Shown piece after piece: positions 45,182 to 53,916 of a DNA stretch of 64,000 bases. The translations under genes were made by a program, and so were the position numbers. Each line of letters begins with the position of its first letter. Positions within the stretch are counted from its first letter, which is position 1. Source of the DNA: Flagellimonas sp947499585 (lineage in GTDB: Bacteria > Bacteroidota > Bacteroidia > Flavobacteriales > Flavobacteriaceae); assembly GCF_044596045.1 (NCBI RefSeq), contig NZ_CP138995.1, positions 2,914,001-2,978,000 on the forward strand, read 5' to 3'. The notes beneath the pieces are model-generated. The model was not told the DNA's origin. It worked only from the letters and a program-made list of their open reading frames with translations, and did not search any database.

Positions 45182-46273
45182 ATGAGTGAATTCGTAAGAT
45201 ATATAGCACTTGGATTAATAATACTTAACATGCCTTCTTTCCTGCTGGTAAAGGTCAGTTCAACAGCTGGGAGTTTGAGCAGTGCCTTAATGTATTCAAT
45301 TCTGATTTTCTATGCCATCTTGGCGAAAAGGGTTGTGTTTTTAAAATTCTTTTTGATTCTGGGGTTAAGTTATTTCATCATTTCCGGTCTCCAGCATTAT
45401 AGTGGTGATGAATCAGTTTATGTTTCAACTTTCATAAAGTTCTTTATCATAATTATATTTGGGGCAGAAGCTGCTCGAAAAACCTCAATAACCGAAGTAT
45501 TTTATATACTCTTAATAGGGGCATCTTCAATTATAATAAATGCAGTATTATTTGGCGATAGCTATGGCCGATATAGTGGTTTTTATTTAGATCCAAATGC
45601 CGCAGGTTTTATATGTATAACCGGTTTTGCCATTACATTTGGCCTAAAAAAGAGAAAACTCCAGTTAATTGGACAATTTGTTTTTTCTCTTGCAGGATTT
45701 CTGACATTCTCGCGTACCTTCATTTTGTTATGGATAATCCTTATTCTTATATCTTTAAGATTAAATCCAAAAAACATAAAAGTTCTGCTAGTTGGTGCAT
45801 TGATGATAACATTGCTCATATCCTTTGCAAGCATTTTTAAGTTAAATACAGTTAGATTTAATCAGCTAAAATCGATTATTAACAATGAACAGGTTTCAAC
45901 CAGTGAATTAAACAAAGGGTCACGTACCACAACGTGGTCGTATTTTTACGATTATATTTATGACAAACCCATGTTCGGTAATGGTTATGGCTCATTTCAA
46001 GGTAGAGGCTTACGAAGAGTCGGCCCTCACAATTCATTTCTTTTGGTTATTGGTGAATCTGGAATATTTCCCTTTGTCGTTTTCTTAGGACTATATGCAT
46101 TTATAGTATATAGAGGTTTCCTCATTTTTAGTGATAAACCATATCTTTTGATGATGGGTCTAGGTCAATTTTTGTTTTTATTGACAAGTCATAATTATTT
46201 TACCGCTTCTTACTTAATCTTAACCACAATTTGGATTTATTTGAAAACAAAAGAAACATCTAAGGAAATATGA
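45182..46273 (+). CDS. Wzy-like O-antigen polymerase/ligase
   Basis: The 363-residue membrane protein has about ten helices. The periplasmic loop and following region contain GSRTTTWSYFYDYIYDKPMF, GNGYGSFQG and GPHNSFLLVIGESGIFPFVV, the pattern of the Wzy_C/O-antigen ligase domain, including the conserved H-N-S segment. In a Wzc/Wza/flippase locus it is best read as the polymerase. It overlaps the next glycosyltransferase gene by four bases. Primary sequence is highly variable in this family, so the call rests on topology, motif and context. Confidence 0.87.
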   Translation: MSEFVRYIALGLIILNMPSFLLVKVSSTAGSLSSALMYSILIFYAILAKRVVFLKFFLILGLSYFIISGLQHYSGDESVYVSTFIKFFIIIIFGAEAARKTSITEVFYILLIGASSIIINAVLFGDSYGRYSGFYLDPNAAGFICITGFAITFGLKKRKLQLIGQFVFSLAGFLTFSRTFILLWIILILISLRLNPKNIKVLLVGALMITLLISFASIFKLNTVRFNQLKSIINNEQVSTSELNKGSRTTTWSYFYDYIYDKPMFGNGYGSFQGRGLRRVGPHNSFLLVIGESGIFPFVVFLGLYAFIVYRGFLIFSDKPYLLMMGLGQFLFLLTSHNYFTASYLILTTIWIYLKTKETSKEI

Positions 46274-47346
46274 GGCTAGATTTTGTCATAGCGCATCTTG
46301 GCAGTGGAGGAGCACAAAGGGTAATGGTATTACTTGCCAATCATTTTTGCTCTTTAGGTTATGAAGTAAACATTATCACTTTCAACAAAGGATTAGCCTT
46401 TGATTTGAATAAAAACATCAATTTGGTCAATCTTCATGATGGTAAAATTCCTAATCATACACTAAGGAGTTTATGGAAACTGCTTACTTACTATAGAAAG
46501 AAAGATAATAGACCTTCTATTATGATTTCCTTTATAACACAATTAAGTTTTGTTGCCATTATTGCAGCTAAATTATATAGAATAAAAATAATAGCTTCAG
46601 AACATAGTAATTGTCTAAGTGCTCAGAAGCCCATTTTCTTAACAAATTTTGTGCGTAACTTTTTGTATCCCCTTGCAGATTATCTTACTGTATTAACATC
46701 TTATGATGTTGATTATTATTTAAAGAAGAAAATCAATGTTACTGTTATGCCAAATCCTCTTACCTTTGATATTGCACCTATAAAAGACTCACCAAAATCT
46801 AAGGTAGTGGTTGCTGCAGGTAATCTTGACAGGTATCATATTAAGGGCTTTGACAACCTTCTGGATATCATGACCCCCTTACTATTGGCAAAGCCAGATT
46901 GGAAATTAAAAATAGTGGGGGGAGGTGAAAAGGGACTTAGTTTTTTAAAAGCTAAGGCAATGGAAAACAAAATTTTGAATAGTTTAATCCTCCCAGGTTT
47001 TAGAAGTGATATTGCGGAAATTATGCAGGAGTCGGAAATTTTCATCCTTTCCTCTAGGCATGAAGGCTTACCCATGGTCCTATTGGAGGCTATGTCACAA
47101 GGTATGGCATGTATATCCTACGATTGTATAACTGGACCTTCTGACATTATAACACATAATCTGGATGGATTTTTGGTTGAAAATCAAAATATAGAGGAAA
47201 TGAAAATGCAAATGGCTATTTTAATGGATGATGAAAGTATCAGAAAAAGATTTAGTCAAAATGCCATTAGAAGCCTGGAAAATTTTAAAATCGAAAATAT
47301 TTCCGCCAAATGGGAGAACCTTTTTAACAATCTCATCAAAGAATGA
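46270..47346 (+). CDS. GT4 glycosyltransferase
   Basis: The 358-residue GT-B enzyme has N-terminal acceptor-domain motif AHLGSGGAQRVMVLLANHF. The C-domain contains VVAAGNLDRYHIKGFDNLLD, KIVGGGEKG and SSRHEGLPMVLLEAMSQGMA with the E-x7-E donor site. GPSDIITHNLDGFLVEN is typical of GT4 enzymes using GalNAc or related donors, but linkage and donor cannot be assigned. Its start overlaps the stop of the Wzy-like gene, and its stop overlaps the start of the acetyltransferase gene, so all three are coupled. Confidence 0.92.
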   Translation: MRLDFVIAHLGSGGAQRVMVLLANHFCSLGYEVNIITFNKGLAFDLNKNINLVNLHDGKIPNHTLRSLWKLLTYYRKKDNRPSIMISFITQLSFVAIIAAKLYRIKIIASEHSNCLSAQKPIFLTNFVRNFLYPLADYLTVLTSYDVDYYLKKKINVTVMPNPLTFDIAPIKDSPKSKVVVAAGNLDRYHIKGFDNLLDIMTPLLLAKPDWKLKIVGGGEKGLSFLKAKAMENKILNSLILPGFRSDIAEIMQESEIFILSSRHEGLPMVLLEAMSQGMACISYDCITGPSDIITHNLDGFLVENQNIEEMKMQMAILMDDESIRKRFSQNAIRSLENFKIENISAKWENLFNNLIKE

Positions 47347-47882
47347 TTAGAAGTATATTTAAAATTCTAAGAAATTATTATCATATCTTCACTAAATCAG
47401 GTGTTGAATATGCTAGAAGTTTGGGTGTAAATGTTGGGGAGAATTGTAGAATTCTCACATCTACATTTGGTTCTGAACCTTGGTTAATCACAATTGGAAA
47501 TAAAGTAACCATTACTGCTGGAGTACGTTTATTGACACACGATGGAGCAACTTGGCTATGTGAAGATGAAAAAGGTAGAAGACACCTGTATAGAAAGATA
47601 CAAATTGGCAACAATGTTTTTATAGGATCCAATGCCATATTGATGCCGGGCGTCAATGTTGAAGACAATGTGATAATAGCCGCTGGAAGTGTCGTGACAA
47701 AATCCATACCCAGCGGGGTTATTGTTGGTGGAAATCCAGCAAAAATTATTGGTGACTATCACAAGTACAAAACCAGGGCGCTTAATGAGTTTGTGTCCGA
47801 TGCAGATATCGATTTCAAAAAAGGAAAGAAAACTTATAGCAACGAAGCGTTAGATACATCTTTCAAAGATTATTTGAAGTAA
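47343..47882 (+). CDS. Left-handed beta-helix acyltransferase (WcaF-like)
   Basis: The 179-residue protein has hexapeptide repeats from about residue 30 to 140 (VNVGENCRI, IGNKVTITAGV, IGNNVFIGSNAILMPGVNV, IIAAGSVVTKSIPSGVIVGG) ending with the usual NPAKIIG. RLLTHDGATW holds the likely catalytic His. The group acetylates sugar hydroxyls or amines from acetyl-CoA. Translational coupling to the GT4 gene suggests that it modifies the sugar added by that enzyme. A PglD-like role in N-acetylating a 4-amino sugar nucleotide cannot be excluded, but the sequence lacks the PglD N-terminal Rossmann domain. Confidence 0.9.
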   Translation: MIRSIFKILRNYYHIFTKSGVEYARSLGVNVGENCRILTSTFGSEPWLITIGNKVTITAGVRLLTHDGATWLCEDEKGRRHLYRKIQIGNNVFIGSNAILMPGVNVEDNVIIAAGSVVTKSIPSGVIVGGNPAKIIGDYHKYKTRALNEFVSDADIDFKKGKKTYSNEALDTSFKDYLK

Positions 47883-47944
47883 AATTCCTATTTCAGTAAT
47901 TTATTTGTCTTATTTATACCAATATTATAAACACAGAAAAAGTC

Positions 47945-47970
47945 GTTAAACAAACCTTTTAATGTTTAAC
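47945..47970 (+). repeat. 8-bp perfect inverted repeat
   Basis: GTTAAACA (47945-47952) and TGTTTAAC (47963-47970) face each other across 10 bases in the 108-base gap between two acetyltransferase genes. There is no T tract after it, so it is not a standard terminator. It could be a protein-binding site or an mRNA hairpin. Confidence 0.35.
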
Positions 47971-47990
47971 ACTCTCAATTTCAACTTAAG

Positions 47991-48572
47991 ATGATAGATT
48001 CCAAAAGAAGATATAAAGAATATATAGAGGCCGATAGAAAAGCACGAGGAATTAAAACTGTTGGTCTCAAATCTAGATTAAAAGAATTGATTTACCCAAC
48101 GCCTACTTGGGAATTTCAAAAAAGACTTAGAAAGCTTGAATACTATAATAACTGTAAAAGAGGTATATTTTCCAGTTTGTATAAAAGATATTTGAATTAT
48201 AGGTTTAGAAAATTATCAATTAAACTGAATTTTTCAATTCCTTTAAATGTTTTTGGCCCTGGTTTATGCATACTTCATTATGGTACTATTGTGGTAAACT
48301 CAAGAACCAGAGTGGGGAAAAATTGTAGAATGGAAGTTTGTGTAAATATTGGAGCCTCAGGTGGTACTTCAGATGCCCCAACAATAGGTGATAATGTTTA
48401 TATAGGCCCTGGCGCAAAAATCTATGGAGGTATTCAATTGGGCAACAATATTGCTATCGCGGCCAACTCATCCGTTAACAAGTCTTTTGAAGAGAATAGT
48501 ATTCTTATTGCTGGATCACCAGCTAGGAAAATCAAGGAATTTGATGTTAAAACCATAATTAAACATATCTGA
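47991..48572 (+). CDS. Serine-acetyltransferase-like hexapeptide acyltransferase
   Basis: The 193-residue protein has a helical N-terminal half (1-75) and a left-handed beta-helix C-terminal half: GPGLCILHYGTIVVNSRTRVGKNC with its catalytic-type His, GASGGTSDAPTIGDNVYIGPG, and IAIAANSSVNKSF. This resembles CysE and polysaccharide-locus relatives such as the WbbJ/EpsH-like groups. A true CysE would be longer (about 270 residues), so a role in polysaccharide acetylation is more likely. The gene is preceded by a 108-base gap with an inverted repeat and is followed two bases later by a GT4 gene. Confidence 0.87.
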   Translation: MIDSKRRYKEYIEADRKARGIKTVGLKSRLKELIYPTPTWEFQKRLRKLEYYNNCKRGIFSSLYKRYLNYRFRKLSIKLNFSIPLNVFGPGLCILHYGTIVVNSRTRVGKNCRMEVCVNIGASGGTSDAPTIGDNVYIGPGAKIYGGIQLGNNIAIAANSSVNKSFEENSILIAGSPARKIKEFDVKTIIKHI

Positions 48573-48573
48573 T

Positions 48574-49632
48574 TTGAAAATTGAAATCACTTTTGTTCTT
48601 CCATCTCTATCGGCAGGTGGAGCGGAACGTATTATGTCTTTTATTGCACAGAACATAAATCCGGAAAAATTTAATAGCACACTATTGATAGCTGGTTATG
48701 AGAAAGATAGCGCCTATACCGTTGAAGGGATCAAGGTGGTCTATTTGAATAGTGCACGTGTTAGGTATAGCATAAGGGCAATATATAGCTATCTAAAAAA
48801 AAACAAGCCAACTATTGTCGTAAGTTCAATTGCTCATTTAAATACAAGTATAGCTTTAATCTCTATTTTTTTTCCGAAGATAAAATTTATAGGTAGGGAA
48901 GCTAATGTTTTAAGTGTGATCAAGCAATTTAAAAAAGGAAATGATTGGTTTCAGTCATTCTTACTTAAAATAAGCTATCGCCTATTCGACGCTATTATTT
49001 GCCAGTCCAAAGACATGATGAATGATATGTTGACCAACTATGGAATTCCAGAATCAAAGCTTATACTCATCAACAACCCAATTACCGATGAGTTCGAGGT
49101 AAAAGCCGATATAGAAAGCCAAAATGAAAGTCCCCGAAGTTTTGTAACCGTGGCTTCCTTAAAAAAGCAGAAAGGGCACTTAAGGATTTTAAATGTATTG
49201 GCCAATGTACAGTATCCATTTACATATACTTTAATTGGTGATGGCCCTCAAAAGGATATTATTTTTGAAACCGTAAAAACTCTGGGACTAACCAAAAAGG
49301 TGACACATATTCCTTTCTCCTCAGAGGTATCAAAGTATCTGGCTAAAAGTGATTTTTTTCTTCAAGGCGCATACGTTGAAGGATTTCCAAATTGTCTTCT
49401 TGAAAGCTCAGCAGTGGGCACTCCAATAATCGCATTTAAAGCACCTGGAGGTTTGGATGAAATTATACAACCAGATGTTAATGGCTATATAGCTGATAAT
49501 GAAATGGAATATCTAGAATATTTGAACTTAGAAAAAAAATGGGACCCCAAGAAAATTAGTCAATCTGTTTACAACAAATTTTCTAAAGAAATTATTATTA
49601 AAAAATACGAAGATTTATTTTTTAAAGTTTAG
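48574..49632 (+). CDS. GT4 glycosyltransferase, TTG start
   Basis: The 352-residue GT-B enzyme begins KIEITFVLPSLSAGGAERIM directly after a TTG at 48574. That motif is the usual extreme N-terminus of this family and no ATG is available in frame close by, so TTG is the probable start; it lies one base after the preceding stop. The C-domain has FVTVASLKKQKGHLRILNV, LIGDGPQKD and VEGFPNCLLESSAVGTPII. APGGLDEIIQPDVNG is characteristic of GT4 enzymes in capsule clusters. Donor and linkage are unknown. Confidence 0.9.
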   Translation: MKIEITFVLPSLSAGGAERIMSFIAQNINPEKFNSTLLIAGYEKDSAYTVEGIKVVYLNSARVRYSIRAIYSYLKKNKPTIVVSSIAHLNTSIALISIFFPKIKFIGREANVLSVIKQFKKGNDWFQSFLLKISYRLFDAIICQSKDMMNDMLTNYGIPESKLILINNPITDEFEVKADIESQNESPRSFVTVASLKKQKGHLRILNVLANVQYPFTYTLIGDGPQKDIIFETVKTLGLTKKVTHIPFSSEVSKYLAKSDFFLQGAYVEGFPNCLLESSAVGTPIIAFKAPGGLDEIIQPDVNGYIADNEMEYLEYLNLEKKWDPKKISQSVYNKFSKEIIIKKYEDLFFKV

Positions 49633-49693
49633 CTGGACAAGCTAAAATAATAGTCTTTCCCCCTCGTTATTCTAGTCGTTGAACACTTACAAA

Positions 49694-50803
49694 ATGAAAT
49701 TGAAAAAAGATATTGATTGGCTTACCATTGTTACCCATGATGCTAATGGAGGAGCCGAACAAACACAAAAAAACCTTATTTCCTATTTATTGGAAGAAGG
49801 TAAGATATGTCATGTAATCATTTTAAGAAAAAAGCATGTTAGCTTTTGGAATGACTTAGAAGATAAATGCAAAATTGTCTATTTTCCTTTTCCATCACAC
49901 TCAGTAGGATATCTTTGCCTTTTACCATATCTAATATGGTTAAAGAGTAAAAATAATATTTCATACATTTTCTCCTCTCAAACTCTAATCAATGGTCTTG
50001 TAGGTGGGTATAAAAGATTTGGCATACTAAAAAAGTCAAAAATAATTGTTAGAGAGTCCACTTCCATTTTTCAAAGATCTTTAAATTTCTTAAATAAGAG
50101 AAAGTATTTACTTGCATACAAATTGGGATATCCAGGTGCAGATTTAGTTATTTGCCAAACAGATTTTATGAAGAAGGAGCTTATAAAAAATCTTTCTTCT
50201 TTAGAAAAGAAAGTGAAAATCGAGGTAATATCAAACCCAATAAATCATAAAGAAATTAGATTGAAAGCGCTAGAAGTTATTCCTAGTCTCGAAACTGATA
50301 ACTATATGGTAACAGCTGGAAGGTTGATTCCTGAAAAAGGGTATGATCTTCTAATAGATGCTTATCAAAAAGTTCATTCCAAGTTAGAAGGGCATAAATT
50401 ATTTATTCTAGGCAAAGGTCCTGAAGAGGAAAATTTAAGAACTCGCATAAACACCCTAGGACTAGAGAATCAAATCTTTTTGAAAGGATCTGTACCAAAT
50501 GTATATCCCTATTTTAAGAATGCAAGACTGTGTGTTATGTCTTCTCGTGTTGAAGGTTTTCCCAATGTCTTACTTCAAATGATGTCGCAAAACGAAAATG
50601 TGGTATCCACCCTATCTGCAGGTGATATTGGCGAAATTCCGTGCATATACACATCACCAGTTAATGATACCGAACAACTTGCATCTACTATTCTTGAATG
50701 TTATAAATCAGATAATTCGGGAAAACGCAAAGTCATGAATCAATTTCTTAAGAAAAGAGGATTAGACGTTTTTATAAAAACAATAGAAAACCATGTAGTT
50801 TAA
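49694..50803 (+). CDS. GT4 glycosyltransferase
   Basis: The enzyme has 369 residues from the ATG at 49694; a TTG five codons upstream is a less likely start. The N-domain has WLTIVTHDANGGAEQTQKNL. The C-domain contains YMVTAGRLIPEKGYDLLIDA, LFILGKGPEEENL and SSRVEGFPNVLLQMMSQNENV, where the second acidic residue of the E-x7-E donor signature appears as Gln. This could alter donor handling. It is the last gene of the plus-strand polysaccharide operon and converges on the deacetylase gene. Confidence 0.9.
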   Translation: MKLKKDIDWLTIVTHDANGGAEQTQKNLISYLLEEGKICHVIILRKKHVSFWNDLEDKCKIVYFPFPSHSVGYLCLLPYLIWLKSKNNISYIFSSQTLINGLVGGYKRFGILKKSKIIVRESTSIFQRSLNFLNKRKYLLAYKLGYPGADLVICQTDFMKKELIKNLSSLEKKVKIEVISNPINHKEIRLKALEVIPSLETDNYMVTAGRLIPEKGYDLLIDAYQKVHSKLEGHKLFILGKGPEEENLRTRINTLGLENQIFLKGSVPNVYPYFKNARLCVMSSRVEGFPNVLLQMMSQNENVVSTLSAGDIGEIPCIYTSPVNDTEQLASTILECYKSDNSGKRKVMNQFLKKRGLDVFIKTIENHVV

Positions 50804-50832
50804 AGTAGTTTGATTTCCATCACTCAATAATA

Positions 50833-51840
50833 TCAGGCAATTGATTTCTGCTTGATTATTTTATCCAAAGAAGAGGCAACCTCTGCCATGGTAATACTTT
50901 GAAAACCATAGACTTTATTCAATTTTCTGTAGTGCTTCATTATTTCATTAAGCGTACTAAAATTTTCATTTGTATTGGTACCAAAGTTATGCGGGTGCCA
51001 CCAAAGGTGATAAATCCTATCATTTTTTGCTGCATAAGACATTCCTCTTTTTATGCGTGCCAACTTTAGTTTTTCCAGTAAGATCCCTGTCTTAGCTTTG
51101 TATGGTCTTAAAAACCTACTTGAAGGAAGGTTGTATGGTTTCTCCTTTGACAAATCATCCATCGTATAAGTATGATGTCCCGAAATGTTAATATAGCAAT
51201 CCAAGGTTCTAAAAACTCTTTTCATCAAGGAAGTTTTTTCTTCACTCTCAGGACGATGAAACCATATTTCCTCATTACCTCTATAAATCTTTATACCATT
51301 ATCAATGCATACTTTTAAGTGCTCTTTACTACTTTGATTTCTTGGAAAAACAAGGGATTTGATACTAACTCCCTTTTCTTTGGCAATTCTAACCGCTGCT
51401 TTCATATCTGCACCAAAGTCGATTGGGGTCTGTCCGTTCTCTTGACAATAGTAATGTGAAAAAGTATGACTCCCTATCTCATGTTCCGAAGATTTTTTTA
51501 TCAACTCAATCAATTCTGGTGCATAATGGTAAGGATCTTCTTTTGAGTCCTGTTTAACTTCTTTGAAATTATCTTCATATGGAGAGAGACCAAGATCCTT
51601 ATATGTCGGCTTTATGTCAGGGCTATACTTAACAAGTTCTGTTTTGTTCTTTGCAAATAAAAAGCCAACTGTAGCAAAAGTTGCACGAACTTCGTACTTC
51701 TCAAAAAGTGATAACAATTCTGGAAGGATTTGATGGACTTTCGCAATGGAGTCTCCATAAGAATCCAAAGATCTTTTATCCCTTACACCCCAGAACAACT
51801 CAAAATCCAATGATATTACAAATTTCCCCTTAGCTTCCAT
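50833..51840 (-). CDS. NodB-type polysaccharide deacetylase
   Basis: This 335-residue protein of the carbohydrate esterase 4 fold has motif 1 FVISLDFELFWG with Asp12, which replaces the usual T/S-F-D-D by L-D-F-E. Motif 2 HEIGSHTFSHYYC has metal ligands His125 and His129, and RATFATVGFLFA precedes it. No signal peptide is seen, so it would act in the cytoplasm on a nucleotide- or lipid-linked sugar. The expected role is N-deacetylation of an acetamido sugar, giving a free amine that an acyltransferase could use. It is the first gene seen on the minus strand after the GT block, 287 bases from the GNAT gene. Confidence 0.88.
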   Translation of the reverse strand: MEAKGKFVISLDFELFWGVRDKRSLDSYGDSIAKVHQILPELLSLFEKYEVRATFATVGFLFAKNKTELVKYSPDIKPTYKDLGLSPYEDNFKEVKQDSKEDPYHYAPELIELIKKSSEHEIGSHTFSHYYCQENGQTPIDFGADMKAAVRIAKEKGVSIKSLVFPRNQSSKEHLKVCIDNGIKIYRGNEEIWFHRPESEEKTSLMKRVFRTLDCYINISGHHTYTMDDLSKEKPYNLPSSRFLRPYKAKTGILLEKLKLARIKRGMSYAAKNDRIYHLWWHPHNFGTNTNENFSTLNEIMKHYRKLNKVYGFQSITMAEVASSLDKIIKQKSIA

Positions 51841-52127
51841 AAACTACTGTTATATAATAGATATACTTACATATATGTTCGCAAATTATATATAAATACT
51901 TTACACAAATGATGTCACTCACCTTTGTATGTTCTTAGAAGTAAATTCCACTCATATTTGACAACCTAATATGCAAGTAAAGCTTGCTTTTCCTTGTTTT
52001 TAATTTTTCATTTACCCTAACTGATACAATGGGAATTTACAATCTTCAAAATATATTTGGCAATAACCTTGGTTATTTTTCTCTAAATCTATCTCTGCAA
52101 TATTGCTGTTAGCATTATCGTAAGGAT

Positions 52128-52754
52128 TTAAAAAGTTTTTAAAACCCCTCCCCTTTTATATTTTCTAAAAAATACAACAGTCCAATATAATTTGGCGTGT
52201 TGAGCTTTTAGTTTCTTTTTAAATTTTAAAGATGATTTGTTAAAGTAATCTGTTATACTATAAATCTTATTAACTCCTCTTTTTCTTAAAAACGCATAAC
52301 TATGGTATCGCAAGTACGGAGCCAAGTTTTTACCTCTATGACCGTTCAAGGTAAACATGTTCAATAAATAGGCTTCGTCCTCTTTCAAATCAACCCTTTT
52401 ATGTCTAAAATCAATAGTATTGTATTCAATGAACATAAAGGCTGCGATTTCCTGATTTTGCTTAACTCCAATGCATGTTTGTCCTTTATCAAACCCTTTA
52501 CATAATTTTTGAACATTACCCACATTAGATTTCTCCCCTACTATTACCATATCCTCCTTGTTCAAAAATTCTATGGCATAAGTATCTGAATCCATGGGTA
52601 TTATAGGTTCTTCAATTTTCAATACATCTTCTACTTCTAAATATTCAATGCAAATGTCCAACCCAATCTTTTTTAGTCTATTTCTTAACCCAAAAAGAAA
52701 AAGTCCATATTTGATTTTATCTCGAAACCAACTAATTCTTGTCTTTAGATTCAT
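52128..52754 (-). CDS. GNAT N-acyltransferase paired with BKACE
   Basis: The 208-residue single-domain GNAT has a central strand and loop FTLNGHRGKNLAPYLRYHSYAFL, which is the acyl-CoA binding motif A (R-G-x-x-L form), and a preceding beta-strand CIGVKQNQEIAAFMFIEYNT. The acceptor is unknown. It starts 12 bases after the stop of the BKACE gene and nothing else is in that transcript, so the two products probably act together. Because BKACE enzymes release an acyl-CoA, this GNAT could use that acyl-CoA as donor; this is inference from gene order. Confidence 0.85.
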   Translation of the reverse strand: MNLKTRISWFRDKIKYGLFLFGLRNRLKKIGLDICIEYLEVEDVLKIEEPIIPMDSDTYAIEFLNKEDMVIVGEKSNVGNVQKLCKGFDKGQTCIGVKQNQEIAAFMFIEYNTIDFRHKRVDLKEDEAYLLNMFTLNGHRGKNLAPYLRYHSYAFLRKRGVNKIYSITDYFNKSSLKFKKKLKAQHAKLYWTVVFFRKYKRGGVLKTF

Positions 52755-52766
52755 AATCTAGTTCAC

Positions 52767-53633
52767 TTAGATTTTACGCCCATAACTTCCATCACCTGGC
52801 AACAAGTTCATTTTCTTACGCAACTCTTCAGGTTTCATTATTGCTCTAGAATTTGCCTTAGCAATAGTATGAACACGTCTAAGCAGGCTCTCATTTGTGG
52901 CCAATTCGGTTCTGTCCGTATCGTACCAAATGTTATCTTCAAGTCCCACCCTTACTCCTCCACCTATCGCAATGGCGATAGAATTCATTTGTAATTGGGT
53001 CGTTCCGATACCTGCTAAACTCCAAAATGAATTCTTGGGTAAGTCTTTTATCATTATTCCGGTATGTAACAGATCAGCTTGAGCACATGCTATATTCCCC
53101 AATAATAAGTTAAAGTAGTAAGGCGATTGTATGAGCTCTTTATGTTCTAAATATTTTGCATAATTTATCATACCCGCATCAAAAACTTCTAGTTCAGGAA
53201 CAATACCCTGTTCTTTCATAACACGCGCAAGATCTTGAATCATTTGTGGTGAATTTGTACTGGCCACTTTATTGAAATTTAAAGAGCTTAGTGTCAAACT
53301 GCCCATATCAGGCTTCAAATCTCCCTCTAAAAACAAGGCTTCTGATCGTTGTTCCAACTTATTGAAATTTCTACCACTTAGCGATACACATATCACCAGT
53401 TTTGAATCAAATTTTCGAATTCCTTCAATAATTTGCGCGTAGGTTTCTTTTTTATAGGTTGGAATTCCTGTATCCTCATCCCTTGCATGTAAATGCACCA
53501 TGGTGATACCTATTTCTGTGGCTCTGTGCACATCCTCCACTATCTCTGAAACAGTTACTGGAACATGAGGAGTCATTTCCTTAGTCGGTATCATACCGGT
53601 AGGAGTGAAATTGATAATTAGGCTTTCTTCCAT
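52767..53633 (-). CDS. BKACE (3-keto-5-aminohexanoate cleavage family, DUF849) enzyme
   Basis: The 288-residue TIM-barrel enzyme has NFTPTGMIPTKEMTPHVPVT at the N-terminus, metal-binding VHLHARDE (His47, His49), GSLTLSSLNF and the C-terminal GGGVRVGLEDN with Glu232 as the probable third metal ligand. These match the beta-keto acid cleavage enzyme family, in which a beta-keto acid plus acetyl-CoA gives acetoacetate plus a new acyl-CoA; the founding member acts in lysine fermentation. No other lysine-fermentation gene is present. It is followed 12 bases later by a GNAT gene and sits at the edge of the polysaccharide locus, so making an acyl donor for sugar modification is a plausible role. Confidence 0.92.
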   Translation of the reverse strand: MEESLIINFTPTGMIPTKEMTPHVPVTVSEIVEDVHRATEIGITMVHLHARDEDTGIPTYKKETYAQIIEGIRKFDSKLVICVSLSGRNFNKLEQRSEALFLEGDLKPDMGSLTLSSLNFNKVASTNSPQMIQDLARVMKEQGIVPELEVFDAGMINYAKYLEHKELIQSPYYFNLLLGNIACAQADLLHTGIMIKDLPKNSFWSLAGIGTTQLQMNSIAIAIGGGVRVGLEDNIWYDTDRTELATNESLLRRVHTIAKANSRAIMKPEELRKKMNLLPGDGSYGRKI

Positions 53634-53839
53634 AAGTTATTGATTGTTTGATGGCTAAGCTAAAATTCTTTTAACTATTCTAGTTTTTTTATTAGTTCAA
53701 AGGATAATCAAATCGGTTATTCGACCAGTTTTCCTTCAAAAAAGCCATTAAATTGACCTATTTGTTTTTCCAAAAACTCCGTTGAACTGGTTTAGATGAA
53801 CTTTGAAAGAGAAAGTAACATCACTAGCATTGTATTGGT

Positions 53840-53874
53840 TAATTTTGATACATGATAATGCAATATTATTCATG
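53840..53874 (+). promoter_or_regulatory. -7 element plus adjoining palindrome before the TonB receptor
   Basis: TAATTTTG at 53840-53847 is an exact -7 match. A near-palindrome follows at 53851-53874: ATGATAAT, a short centre, then ATTATTCAT with one bulged base. It overlaps the expected transcription start. I find no good -33 element. The layout fits a repressor operator, for example one responding to metal; the regulator is not in the window. Confidence 0.4.
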
Positions 53875-53916
53875 TACCGATCTTTCTGATATTCATCATT
53901 TTTTTCATTGTATTAA

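Noticed and set aside
52062..52077. Hairpin AATAACC-TT-GGTTATT as terminator of the BKACE-GNAT operon
   Set aside because: The stem is only 7 bp and A/T-rich. On the minus strand, where the operon is read, no T tract follows. It may be chance.
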